NCBI GenBank assembly: GCA_025667525.1
Contig: CM046882.1
Coordinates: forward strand, 19,604,488-19,668,487
DNA length: 64,000 nt
Direction: 5' to 3'
Origin: Glebionis coronaria
Taxonomy: Eukaryota > Streptophyta > Magnoliopsida > Asterales > Asteraceae
This document shows positions 23,270 through 33,674 of this stretch, in pieces. Within the stretch, counting starts at the first letter, position 1; each line of letters begins with the position of its first letter. A model generated the notes under the pieces. It saw only the letters and a program-made list of their open reading frames with translations. It was not told the origin of the DNA and ran no database searches. The translations under genes and the position numbers were made by a program.

Positions 23270-24030
23270 ATATCGCTTATTTGGAAACTTTGCTGCTTAA
23301 ACAAGTTTGAGATGACTTTAGAAAGTAAGTTCTAGTTTGTATTTTATTTATAAAAAAAAGAAATTGTGAACTTTTATTATGAAGATTATTTTTGGTAAAA
23401 GATATTAAAAATTTATAGAATTTATAAACACTTCACAAGAAAGAGTAAGGCAGAAGTAATAATGTGCTTTGAATACTCTGAAAACCATCTATTAATCTAC
23501 ATATACTTTACTTACTGCATATTACAATGCACGTCTATTTGTTGCTTGAAAACAAGATGGTAATCTTAACACAGATGACATGTGTACTATTGTACATAAC
23601 CGAGTAGGTCGATTCGGTTTGATCCGATTTCACTTGATTTGTCGGGTCATGGTTTGGCAACTTTTATAATTTCAAAGTGAACGCCAACATCCTATGTGTA
23701 ATGATAGTGTGGCGTTATTTCAGTCGTAAACTCAAGAAGGTGAGATTTTTCTCGAGTTAACGTAGTCTATTCCGAAAAAATCGGATGCAATATTTTCTAC
23801 GCTACATAAAGGCACTTGGATAGTAGTCTACGTACCAGTTTAGGATCTCTTTTTTTTCCAATTTGACTTTCGTTTCTTACGAAAGAATGATTTAAAAACC
23901 TTGAAAAGATGAAATAATCAACATATCGCCCAATAGTCAGCACTCTAGACTCTTTGTCTAGCAACCCGGGTTCAAATCCCCACCAACATGAGATTGCTTT
24001 GGTCAATGTAAACATAAGATTGATAGTTAG
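23270..24030 (+). repeat. Local repeat family, copy C
   Basis: A shorter copy that matches copy E (27950-28650) closely through 23590-23990, including the frameworks tgatagtgtggcgttatttc and ctcgagttaacgtagtct. It ends in a tRNA-like segment at 23927. Confidence 0.75.
23927..23988 (+). pseudogene. Degenerate tRNA-Gln-like sequence
   Basis: Homologous to the tRNA-like units at 24977 and 28577 (same actctttgtctagcaacccg core and ttcaaatccc T-arm). The D-arm and acceptor 3' strand have decayed, so it should not fold as a tRNA. Confidence 0.7.
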
Positions 24031-24076
24031 TCCTTATATCTAATTCTATGTGATGCTTCTGAAAGTTTTATATAAC

Positions 24077-24214
24077 ATTCTTTCCACGGATGACAGCTCC
24101 GGCCTCTCCTTGGAGTACCATGTACTTTGCACCTCCAATGAATAAACCAGTATGGGCGAGAGTACCTACTTCATTGAATTCATTGATAATGCCTTTCATC
24201 TCATCTGGTTTAAA
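24077..24214 (-). pseudogene. Profilin exon 2 (isolated, intact)
   Basis: A 138-base minus-strand exon, exactly 46 codons without a stop, bounded by acceptor ttgtag and donor gttata. It reads [17 protein letters not shown] and continues with [20 protein letters not shown]. This is the middle exon of plant profilin, the small actin-monomer-binding protein; the family pattern there is FKPEE...TGL..GG.KYMV.QGE.GAVIRGKK. The first exon (with the MSWQ start) and the last exon (with the C-terminal actin/polyproline-binding helix) were not found on either side, so it cannot make profilin alone. It lies between tRNA-like units in the local repeat array. Capture or partial duplication is likely. Confidence 0.88.
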
Positions 24215-24446
24215 CTACAAAAGGAACAACTGGTGAGTTTCAAAGAAAAACCGGGCGTTACTATCTTAAGGAAAACAATTTTGGAGTTATGGCCGGCCGA
24301 GACTTGAGATGCACTTTGCTAGACATATACTAATAAGGTCGTAGAAAAAAAGCAAAGAACAGGATATGCAAACCATAGAAATTTGGAAAATCGCATTATA
24401 TACCAGATATCTAGACATCTAACACACGTATAATCAAATGAATTAC

Positions 24447-24514
24447 CTCATTTCGGTTCACATATATACTTTTCAACATGTTTCCAAGACCTCTTCTATT
24501 CAAAGACGTGAACC
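24447..24514 (-). pseudogene. Exon-like segment, unknown gene
   Basis: A 68-base open segment on the minus strand between acceptor ctttag and donor gtaatt, reading GFTSLNRRGLGNMLKSIY and onward. It lies on the same strand as, and upstream of, the profilin exon but is not a profilin exon. The family is not recognised. Confidence 0.3.
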
Positions 24515-24832
24515 CTAAAGCAAAAACAGTCACATGAACCTAGAGACGCATATTTGGATTAAGATGTTTAAGCTATTACTATGATCATGTTTAGGCATAT
24601 GCACATATATAGCAATGCAAAACACGAACTGCTAAAGGTGATTGAGGTGTAATGATGCCTAATATGATCAATGAATACATTATGAATCATAGCTTAATGA
24701 GTTTTAATTAGATTAACCTGCATTTATCAAATTTAGGCATATACACAGTTGGTTAGGCGAAAACATTATAAATACTAATTTATCTTGTTTGAATTAGTCA
24801 CCGACTCTGGGCTATCCAAAAGCGTAGCCGCC

Positions 24833-24897
24833 CTCGGATTAGTCGGCTTGCAATGTCGACTTTGAATCTAGTAATTTTGGTTCGACTCCCGGTAGAG
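24833..24897 (+). pseudogene. tRNA-Gln(UUG)-like remnant
   Basis: Contains gactttgaatcta, an anticodon-loop match to plant tRNA-Gln(UUG), and a T-arm ggttcgactccc. The D-arm and acceptor stem are lost. Confidence 0.55.
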
Positions 24898-24976
24898 ATT
24901 TCATTTTCCAATTTTATTTTTGTTTCTTACGAAAGAATAATTTAAAAATCTGGAAAAAGTGACATAATTAACTTAT

Positions 24977-25048
24977 CGCCCTATGGTGTAGTGGTGAGCA
25001 CTCTGGACTCTTTGTCTAGCAACCCGGGTTCAAGTCCTGGTGGGGCAG
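24977..25048 (+). tRNA. tRNA-Gln-like gene, atypical anticodon loop
   Basis: A 72-base cloverleaf-like sequence derived from plant tRNA-Gln. The A-box is tggtgtagtgg and the B-box ggttcaagtcc. The anticodon stem CTGGA/TCTAG closes a loop CTCTTTG in place of the Gln loop CTTTGAA, so the nominal anticodon is CUU with an unusual U at position 37. Six of seven acceptor pairs can form and a T-run at 25050-25055 could end Pol III transcription. It is probably a tRNA pseudogene that may still be transcribed. Confidence 0.5.
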
Positions 25049-25091
25049 ATTTTTTCGATTTTATTTATATGATTTAAAAGGTTTGAAAAAG

Positions 25092-25156
25092 TATTGTAGT
25101 GGTAGACATTCTGGACTTTGAATCTAGCAGCTTGGGTTCGAATCCCCGGGTAGGGC
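25092..25156 (+). pseudogene. tRNA-Gln(UUG)-like, 5' truncated
   Basis: Carries an intact-looking anticodon arm (ctggactttgaatctag, anticodon TTG) and T-arm (gggttcgaatccc), followed by a T-run at 25158-25167. The 5' acceptor strand is missing. It is spaced about 115 bases from the unit at 24977, so tRNA-like units lie in tandem. Confidence 0.6.
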
Positions 25157-25224
25157 TTCTTTTTTTCCAATTTGTTTTTTCTCATGTAAAACGATTTAAA
25201 AGGCTCGAAAAGGTATAATATCCC

Positions 25225-25388
25225 CCACAATACAATTTCCACTGCTGCCAACTCTCACACGGTTTTTACTATGATGCTTAAGTTTCATAAGCTCCATTTT
25301 TTTATGGATTAGATAAATAGTCCTGGGCGTATCATTAAACTTGAATTAAACTGAGGATCATACATGCAATAATATATATTAAGAAACA
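25225..25388 (+). repeat. Local repeat family, start block
   Basis: The block ctgccaactctcacacggtt at 25234 is the start block seen also at 19994 and, degenerately, at 28770. The copy then stops and the small ORF gene at 25389-25643 follows in its place. Confidence 0.6.
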
Positions 25389-25643
25389 CTAATCACACGC
25401 CTCCTGATCCAGATCATGCGCGGCATGTATTTGAGCAAACACCTCATCACACGCCTTCCAGTACGCATCCTTATCATAATACGCAGCATGTATCAGAGCA
25501 AATTCCTCATCAGACTCCTTCGAGTATGCAGCCGGATCATACTCCTCCTCGTGATTCTTAACAAAAACTGGAATCTTGTTAACTTTTTCACCAAAGAGAT
25601 CAATCTCCATCTCAGCATCTGTATAACCGAAACCGTAAACCAT
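25389..25643 (-). CDS. Small acidic protein, candidate gene
   Basis: An 84-codon ORF on the minus strand. The protein is strongly acidic and has an internal duplication (DEEFALIHAAYYD and DEVFAQIHAAHDL). The start lies in a good plant context (aaaacaatgg). An A-rich leader precedes it and a TATA box (ctatatatatt) stands about 70 bases upstream, the expected distance for a short leader. There is no signal peptide or membrane segment. I do not recognise the family. It is absent from the other copies of the surrounding repeat, so it is not a repeat ORF. The opposite-strand 101-codon ORF has hydrophobic, unstructured composition and is taken as the shadow. I infer a possibly expressed small gene. 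Confidence 0.5.
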   Translation of the reverse strand: MVYGFGYTDAEMEIDLFGEKVNKIPVFVKNHEEEYDPAAYSKESDEEFALIHAAYYDKDAYWKACDEVFAQIHAAHDLDQEACD

Positions 25644-25710
25644 TGTTTTGTTTTATCGTTTGATCGATGTCTTACTTTTTATGATATTGTGTCTTACGTG
25701 GGGTTGGGTA

Positions 25711-25722
25711 AATATATATAGA
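25711..25722 (-). promoter_or_regulatory. TATA box for the 84-codon ORF
   Basis: On the minus strand ctctatatatatt lies about 70 bases upstream of the ATG at 25643. This would place the transcription start near 25680 and give a leader of about 40 bases. Confidence 0.5.
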
Positions 25723-25959
25723 GATTTACCTTTCCTTTTTTTTGTTCATAGGCGGTTCTTTTTGTAAAAATATTTGGTAATTACCTGGTCAACAAGGAGT
25801 TGATATTTTGTCGATAAACAAGATATAGTAAGTACATATTCTTGGTCCTAAATTAGCATTGGCCCAATGAGAGCTTAGCCCAATTTATGTCCCACTAATA
25901 TTCGTATGTATAAAAAAAAATTGAACTTAAGGCTTAACGATGAGGAATTTCACTCGCGC

Positions 25960-26735
25960 ATTGTTGCGAGGACTAATTACGTCTTATATTACACAGACAT
26001 TGCATGAAAACAAGGTAGTAATCTTAACACATATGACATGAGCAGTACGGCACATACTATGCAAAGCCAAAAACCAAACGAAATAACATTAGTTCGGTTT
26101 GATTCAACCCGATTTCAGTTGGTTTGTCGGATCAGGTTGACATTAGAGCGAATATGCTCAGCCTTAGGTGACGCGTCCTAAACACCAAATAACGAGAAGT
26201 CGGTCCTAAATAGGATCAAGTCGTGAATGTTTGTGGCAATGAGTTTAGTTAAAAAGTAATTCCGATATACTAAGAGCATTCTCGTGTCATGGTTTAAGCC
26301 GTGGGCAAAAGCTGCACCCATATCAACAAAAGTTTCTATCACACCATAAATCTATGACATCATATTTTCGTTACAAAGATTATGAGTCGTCCAGTATTTA
26401 TTTGTACAACTCTCATTAGTAAGGATAACATGGCCTTAGATTGGCTTGACTTAACACGTTAGTCTATGTCGAAAACATTCTATGAAATATTATCTACGCT
26501 ACATAAATGCACTTGTATAGTATTCAAGTTTACCGAAGTTCGCAATCTTGCTGGTGGAGTCGTACCATTTTAAGATCTCTACGTCATAAAACTAACCCAA
26601 TGAGATTTAGATCTTTTTGAACACATTTTCACACCTTCATATCCATTTTAGTTTTTATTGAATTTAGCGGTTTGTTTAACTTGTGGCTAATATGCAACTC
26701 ATAACAATTTATTTTAATTTGCAAACGAGTGTGAG
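25960..26735 (+). repeat. Local repeat family, copy D
   Basis: Contains the blocks tgcatgaaaacaag at 26004, gacgcgtcctaaacacca at 26170, the gcaatcttgctggtggag block at 26541 and the tatccattttagtttttat block at 26640. It leads directly into the perfect inverted repeat at 26736. Confidence 0.75.
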
Positions 26736-26914
26736 TAAACAAATGCTCCATATACACCATTGTATATTAAGCAGCACCATTTCTTACCCTTAGCCTATGC
26801 GGGTATCTTGCCCTGAATAAAAAAAAAAAAGATTCAGGGCAAGATACCCGCATAGGCTAAGGGTAAGAAATGGTGCTGCTTAATATACAATGGTGTATAT
26901 GGAGCATTTGTTTA
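26736..26914. repeat. Perfect 83-bp inverted repeat (hairpin)
   Basis: The left arm 26736-26818 and right arm 26832-26914 are exact reverse complements over 83 bases, separated by a 13-base A-rich loop. The right arm continues naturally into repeat-family sequence (cgattaatgtttagtttcc). A single-arm relative lies at 30966-31021, so the left arm is an inverted duplication of family sequence. Absence of any mismatch means the duplication is recent or maintained. A transcript would fold into a long perfect hairpin, a potential Dicer substrate. Confidence 0.95.
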
Positions 26915-27949
26915 ACGATTAATGTTTAGTTTCCTGAATACGTGTCGATGATTGTTAAAAGTTTTCAACAATCACGTAATTTACAAATACATTTTGTACT
27001 TGTCAAAGTGAACCATTATACATTATAGACTTTTTTTTATATACAAAATAAATAGTTGAATTGCATATTTATCTTTGACTTTTTAGGAAAACTTTTTTAA
27101 CCGGTTGTTTTTTAATTTGGGACTCACCTCTTATAGTTATATATTACCACCACTGTAGGTTTCACCAATTATCTTAACACACTTTCTATTATATATGTTA
27201 TATATGCTATATGTTATATGTTATACGATCAGCATAAGTCTAAAGTTTTAATCGTATTATATAAGTGGCTGAGGTGGAGGCCCCAGTCAGTCATGAATGG
27301 GTCGATTCGGGTTATCTTATATCTCAAGCGCGTTAAATGGGTAAAAAGAATTTTTAAAATCAGATGAAATGGGTACAAACTAGACAAAGATTTTTTTATG
27401 CATGAAACCTTTAGATTATACTATTTAAAAATTGTTGGATAATTATGTTCGTTTTCAGTTAACATTCGACGTGCTAAATTTGTTATCTAATTTTGCAGGC
27501 GTGAAGTTTTTTCAATGTACCCACACACGTACGTTTTCATTTACGCCAACAATCTCTTTTCAGTTTATATAGTGACAGGTAAATACAATGGAGTTGCACA
27601 TAACTTTTTTATATAAACACTTATTCAAGAATTAAAATCTTTCTGAAAGCATTGCATTGATTGGTATAAATATTAATACTTTATTCTTTAAAATCCATGT
27701 AGATGTAATTTTGAGGATAGAATCCTACGGCCAGAAGGTGATGTTATATGTGTGATGATCTTGACATGCGCATGAAAGTGACAAAAGATAGCCCGAGTGA
27801 GTGAGATCATGAGGACGGACCTATGAAGCCTAAGAAAATACTAATTGCTGTCAATTGAGGGGTTGGTGAAGTAAATCAACATTAACATGATGTATTTTAT
27901 TTCAAGCTATCACAAAGTAATGTTTTTTCAACTAAAATCTTGAAGCTAG
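26915..27949. other. Intergenic, little structure
   Basis: The first 60 bases match 31665-31730 of copy F. Beyond that the sequence is AT-rich with a tatatgttatat-type run at 27190-27225. No gene is recognised. Confidence 0.5.
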
Positions 27950-28576
27950 CCGCCCATCAGGCGGGCCATGTAGCTAATGCATTATATAACCAAAGAGAGT
28001 TATAGTTCTTCTTTCGATGTGGAAATTATGGTTGAGATCATTAATAGCAAAAAAGAAATCACGTGATAATGTATATAATTTGTTGCATAACAACAAGATG
28101 CTAATCTTAAGGCAAATGACACATGTGTACTATCATCGTACATAACCGAATAGGTAGGTTCGATTTGATCCGATTTCGGTTGATTTGTCGGTCAGGTCGA
28201 TTTTCGGATGCACATGCTCAGCCTTAAAAGACACGTCCTAGCAGTCTCGATAGGTAGTCATGGTTTGGCAACACTGATAGTTTCAAATTGCACGCCACAT
28301 ACTATGTGTAATGATAGTGTGGCATTATTTCAGCCGTAAACTCATGAAGGTGAGATATTGCTCGAGTTAACGTAGTCTTTTCCGAAAACATCCGATGCAA
28401 TATTTTCAACGCTACATAAATGCACTTGGATAGTATGCAAGTTTTCTAAAGTTCGCAATCTTGCTGGTGGGTGGAGTCGTACCAGTTTAAGATCTCTTTT
28501 TTTTTTTCAAATTTTACTTTCGTTTGTTACGAAAGAATGATTTAAAAACCTTGAAAAGATGAAGTAAACAATATAT

Positions 28577-28648
28577 TGCCCCATAGTGTAGTGGTGAGCA
28601 CTCTGGACTCTTTGTCTAGCAAACCAGGTTCAAATCCCGGTGGGGCAG
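28577..28648 (+). tRNA. tRNA-Gln-like gene, best-preserved copy
   Basis: A 72-base sequence with a perfect 7-bp acceptor stem (TGCCCCA/TGGGGCA). The A-box is tagtgtagtgg (28584-28594), the B-box ggttcaaatcc (28627-28637), the T-stem has one mismatch, and the anticodon stem CTGGA/TCTAG pairs fully. The anticodon loop is CTCTTTG, as in the 24977 copy, so it no longer reads as Gln and has U at position 37. A T-run at 28650-28655 is a good Pol III terminator. The acceptor stem retains full pairing. It may be transcribed even if not used in translation. Confidence 0.55.
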
Positions 28649-28690
28649 ATTTTTTCGATTTTATTTTTAAGATTTAAAAGGTTTTAAAAA

Positions 28691-28721
28691 GTGTTATAGT
28701 GGTCGACTCCCCGGGTAAGGC
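28691..28721 (+). pseudogene. Internally deleted tRNA-Gln-like remnant
   Basis: Equivalent to the unit at 25092-25156 but with the anticodon arm removed: the D-arm fragment tatagtggt is joined directly to cgactccccgggta of the T-arm. Confidence 0.6.
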
Positions 28722-28769
28722 TTCCTTTTTTCCAATTTGTTTTTTCTCATGAAAAAACTATTTAAAAGG

Positions 28770-31019
28770 CTGCGAACTCTCACACGAGCGAGCTTATAAG
28801 ACATAAGCCTAAAACCAAATAAGGATGCTTATATGAAACGACTACCCCATGAACATCACCATATTTCGTACGCCTTGCTTTGTCAACAAATGCTCGATGA
28901 AACTACGACTAAACAGCGTAATATGCAAAAATACATTTCTGAACAAACAACTAGTTACACATAGTAAATGAAAGTTGCAACCATTAAATTAAAGGTGAAT
29001 GGTCATAATTACATGCCGATTTGTACTAGATAACACGATACAATACTGATCTACGTTAAGATAAACAAATTTTCAAGTCAACCACGCCATAAACAGTACC
29101 ACAACCAAAAAAACTTGTTAATCAAAAGAAATTCATGAACACTATGAGATAAGTAGTCTTTGGCGTGTTTGTTTCGGCTTATTATACCTTATTAAGTTTT
29201 GGGTTAATGTTCCATAACGTCGCTTAATTTGAAACTTTGCGGCTGATATAAGTTTATGAAACGATACTACGATACTACATCAAATAGACTCTCAAATGAT
29301 CACATCAACATCAACGTCATCATCATCATTAACAACTTGATTGAACCAATGCGATTAACAAATGCAACTAAAAATTTTATTATTATCCGTACTACTAGTA
29401 ATTAAGCCATCGTCAACTCATGAAGATTGAGAGGATTTATAGAAAGTATGTAATATTTTGTATTTTATTTATAGAATGAAAAGGATTTGTGAAATTTTAT
29501 TAAGAGGTTTTTTTTTGTCTAAAAACATAAAAAAAAATTATAGAATTTATAAACATTTCCCACGTGGTTCACTAGGAAGAGTAAATTAGAAATAATACTC
29601 TCCCTATAACTCGACGTGAGAACCATCTATTAATCCACACGTACATGGTGCATATATAATGCAATATACAACAAAAGATAAATTTAATTCTTTTTCCGAT
29701 GTGGGAAGTATATGATTAAGATCATTTAAAGATGAAAATCAGGTGGTAATTTATATAACCATGGACACTCCTAGATGGGTAATGGTTTCATTGAGCACGT
29801 CAATGTATTGCATGAAAACAAGATGGTAATCGTAACACAAATGACACATGTGCACTATGGTACATACCAAATAAGGTCAGTTTGGTTCAACCTAATCTTG
29901 GTTGGTTTGTTGGGTTGGGCGGATTTTTGTGTGAAATTGCTGCCTCAAGTGAAGCGTCATAAACACCAATGAGGAGAAGTCTGCATAAATAGGAGCAATT
30001 CGTTTGAGGATGTTTGTGCACGTGTGTGTTTTTACTCAATTGATTCTTATGGGATTCATTTATATTTTTTTTGTGTCATCAGTGACCCTATTTTCGTCAA
30101 TTGGTCATGAAGTTGTAAAGAGGAAAAATCGATGTGACTGTAGTGTCCTCGCCCCCTCGGTCCTAAGTTGGTTACCATTATGGGTAGCCTAAGGAAAACA
30201 TTTACTCAAAAACGTCACCAAACGTTCGTCTATTTCTAACGTAATTACATCAACAGAAGTCTTGCGTTTTTATGTTTTTATATAAGCATTGACTAAAAAT
30301 CAGTGTAATCTAAATGTGTTTAAGTTGTGATGTACTAACAAAGTACTTCCAATACTCGAGAGAATAATACACTTAAAACGCACTATTTAGACATTCAAAA
30401 GTAAGATATATTGGGCTGAAATCCCACACGTAGATTAAAGAGAATAAATAGCATCACCTAATATACAACATCTTTAGGGAAAAGTATGTTTTACTATGTC
30501 AAGTTCTCAAACAGGTTGTGTTTGTTTGTCAATAATGAATGAATGACAAACCAAAACACCTTGTTTAAGAAGTTAATACGAGTACTAATTTCTTTAATGT
30601 CTATTCCAACCGTATACAATTTTCTAAGAAAGATTATGATTATGATTCTTCCATTCTCTATATGTACAATTCACTTAAGTAAGGATAACATGGCGTTAGA
30701 TTGGCTTCACTTAACGTTAGTCAACTCGGAAAACATTCAATGCAATATTTTCTACGCCACGTAATTCATAAACACACTTTGGTAGTATATGAAGTTTACT
30801 GAAGTCCGCAATCTTGCTGGTGGAGTCGTGCCATTTTAGGATCTCGTCATAAAACTAATCCAATGAGATTAGATCATTTTGGACAGTGGCACAATGGCCA
30901 TATTGTCACATGGAAACAATAATTTATGTAGAAACTCAAACGTATAGAAGTGACTAACTTGTGGCTAAAGGTAAGAAATGGTGCTGCTTTATATATAATG
31001 GAGTATATGGATCATTTGT
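28770..31019 (+). repeat. Local repeat family, copy F
   Basis: A near-complete copy with landmarks in the same order as copy B: 28775 start block, 29160, 29267, 29418, 29640, 29812, 29955, 30130, 30408, 30800 and 30935. It ends with the single-arm relative of the 26736 inverted repeat at 30966-31021 and is then interrupted. Confidence 0.8.
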
Positions 31020-31664
31020 TTTAGGATTAGCAAGGTGGAATCAACCCGCGCGTTGCGGTGGGGCATTTTGTTTCTTAAGATTTTCGAAAGGTTTAAAAAT
31101 ACAATCTTCCTTGGCCCGTAGAATGCGTAGTAGCATCAGGTAATTTTCCTAAAAAATGTAATTCCCCAACAATAACTTTCCATAAGCATCCGAACCCACT
31201 GTCTATACATTGAATGAAATGTTGCAACTTAGTAAGTTGGCGTCAGTTCGACAAACGATCATTTTCTGCAAGAAAAAGCGCACCATCATCTAATCGAATG
31301 TTAAAATTCCATTACGATGTATCAATGAGTCTGCAAACCTGTGTGGGCAGGTTGATCCAATCGATCATCGACATCAAGGAAATCAAAGGTAACTATTCCT
31401 TATCCATTTAAATGTGCCTGGTTTCGAACAAATGCTCCTTTCTATCGTAAGGAAGATATGGTAGTTGTAGGTGTACCAAAAGCCACACGCGGACTTATGT
31501 TGATTGTGAAATACATGAGAGAGTAAGCCTTCTAATGGATCAAAATAACATTTCGAATTGGAATAACATTTCGAAACCACGTATACCTGATGGATCAAAA
31601 TAAGCCTTCTAATGGATTTGCGGTATTTTGTCGCCTAGCGACATGGTTTACAGGATATAAGATG
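31020..31664 (-). mobile_element. Insertion in copy F, possibly a small Helitron
   Basis: Compared with the continuous sequence at 26905-26950, copy F carries about 640 extra bases between 31019 and 31665. Read on the minus strand, the insert starts TCATCTTATATCC and ends with a GC-rich hairpin (CCGC..GCGG, near 31046-31060) followed by ...CTAA. This fits a non-autonomous Helitron, but the base after the end is not the expected T, so the class is uncertain. No ORF is recognised. Confidence 0.4.
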
Positions 31665-31753
31665 AATGTTTAGTTTCCTGAATACATGTCGATTAATGTT
31701 AAAAGTTTTTAACAATGATACCAATCCCTAAAAATTTTAATTATTAAATTTTC
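31665..31753 (+). repeat. Local repeat family, copy F (continuation)
   Basis: Matches 26920-26975 (tgtttagtttcctgaata block) and runs up to the foldback element at 31754. Confidence 0.7.
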
Positions 31754-32251
31754 TCTACAAAATATAAAGCATTTTTTCACATACACTATCACTAAGTGGG
31801 TAAAATATTTTGAATTTGTTAACATTTATAAATATGTAAAAAACTTGATACACAAATAAGTGTGCACAAATTTTAAAAAATCACACTTATATATGTATCA
31901 AATGAAAGTTCACACCTATTAGTGTGGAAAACTAACTAACTTCTCCACACTTTTAAGTGTGGACCCCATTTTGTGACCTCAAATATCTCCACACACATGA
32001 TGTGTGGAGTTTTTTTGTGTAAAAAAATGGGGTGCACATTTGAAAGTGTGGAAAAGTTAGTTAGGTTTCCAGACTAAAAAGTGTGGATTTTTATTTGCTA
32101 CATATATAAGTGATTTTTTCACGATTTGTGCACACTTATTTGTGTAAATATTTTTTTACACATTCATATGTGTTAATAAACTTAAAATATTTTCCTCGCA
32201 ATTCAAAGATGTGTACAAAAAAGTGTAAAAAAATTAATATTTTTTGTAATG
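31754..32251. mobile_element. Foldback MITE, CACTA-like ends
   Basis: About 500 bases with very long imperfect inverted arms (31802-31990 against 32003-32193) around a centre near 31998. The arms are full of cacactta/taagtgtg motifs like the subterminal repeats of CACTA elements. The outer ends (ctctacaaaata on the left, cattacaaaaaata read inward from the right) resemble eroded CACTACAA ends. There is no coding sequence. The flanking sequence on the right (cataacttattatcc) resumes the local repeat. It is related in motif content to the element at 47973-48308. Confidence 0.65.
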
Positions 32252-33157
32252 TTCTCATAACTTATTATCCGATCACGATCTCTGAATATCATCAAAAAGG
32301 CGGATGAAACCACGGCTAACAACATAATACACACACATTTCAGAACTGACAAATAGTGATTATCGGATGGCGGATCAGGATAATTACATGCCTATTTGTA
32401 ATTGATAACACGGTACAATATCAATCTACCCAACCTCAACAAAATTTAAATCAATAACGACATGATACAACAATCAAAACAACTCTTTAATGGAAAGAAA
32501 CCATATCATCATGAGATAACTAGTGTTAGGGGATGCTTGTTTCCGCTTATATAGCTCGTTCATAGCTTAATTTAGTTATAGGTTTATGATCCATAACATC
32601 GCTTATTTTGAAATTTTGCGGCTCGTATAAGTTTGTCAAAAAATTAAACAATACGATGATACATCATATACACTTAACCCTTAGAAACTCACATATAACT
32701 ACTTTTTTCATTACGATTCAAAGGTTTATAATCGATGACGTCACCATCATTAACAACAACTTGGTTAAAATATGCCAAGCTTAGATCTATGACATCATAG
32801 ATATCCGAATTTAACTACTAGTAAATCTTTATTAACAACAAAACTAAACATGTCGTCATTAGCTCATGATGAAGGTTGAGTACATTTAAATAAAATAAAT
32901 CCTATTTTGTATTTTATTTATAGCATCTATTAAAAAATTAATTTTGTTAAAAAATATTAAAAGTTGTGGAATCTATAAACATTTCCAGATAATCCAATGG
33001 GAAGAGTAAGGTAGGAGTAATACTCTTCTTATCAGAAAGATCTGAGAACCATCTATTAATCTACACATACATAATGCATATATAATGTAGTATATAACCA
33101 AAGCGATTTTTAGTTCTTTTGCCGATGTGGGAAGTATGGTTGAAATGAGTTACAGAC
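32252..33157 (+). repeat. Local repeat family, copy G (left part)
   Basis: Contains the blocks at 32255 (cf. 1375), 32540, 32640, 32868 and 33050. It is interrupted at 33158 by a MITE. Confidence 0.75.
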
Positions 33158-33545
33158 TAGGAGTGGAAACGAGTCGTGCTGCTCGAACGAGCTGAGCTTA
33201 AATGATCTCGAGTCCGAGCTCAAGGATAAGTTTCACCTCGTTCATTAAACAATCTCGAGCGTGAAGTTAACATAGAAAGCTCGTTTGGGTCCGCGAGTCT
33301 AAACGAGCCTAATATTTTATATACGAGCTTATTAACGAGTTAAATTAGATATATTATGAGTCAAGCTCGAGCCAAAGTTTAATTTTATTGCCAAATCGTA
33401 TAAACCCGAGCATGAACCTTTTTATCATACGCGAGTCGAGCTCGAGGTTAAATAATAATGCTCGAAACGAATCGAGCTTGAGATCAAGCTTTTTAAAACT
33501 CAAGCTCTAACAAAACATCCTCGGCTCGGCTTATTTTCATCCCTA
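33158..33545. mobile_element. MITE, hAT-like
   Basis: A 388-base insertion into repeat copy G. Its ends are imperfect inverted repeats (taggagtggaaacgagtcg on the left, tagggatgaaaataagccg read inward from the right), and the body is rich in ctcgag/gagctcg motifs. This composition and these ends are typical of a widespread class of plant non-autonomous hAT elements. A target duplication is not clear. Confidence 0.55.
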
Positions 33546-33674
33546 GTTTTCAATCAGCACGTTAATGTGTTGCATGAAAACAAAATAGTAATGAATCAAT
33601 AATTTCTTTTTATATTTAAGTTTTTAAATTAATCACTTTTAATAAAAAGAGTTGTAAATACTTTATATGGATTA

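Larger units (their letters stand above)
27950..28730 (+). repeat. Local repeat family, copy E
   Basis: Close to copy C between 28140 and 28650 (shared tgatagtgtggc and ctcgagttaacgtagtct blocks, in the same order). It contains the best-preserved tRNA-like unit. Confidence 0.75.

Noticed and set aside
26276..26330. Possible PIF/Harbinger end (taagagcattctcgtgtca)
   Set aside because: No opposite inverted end with a matching TAA could be found downstream, so only a fragment, if anything.
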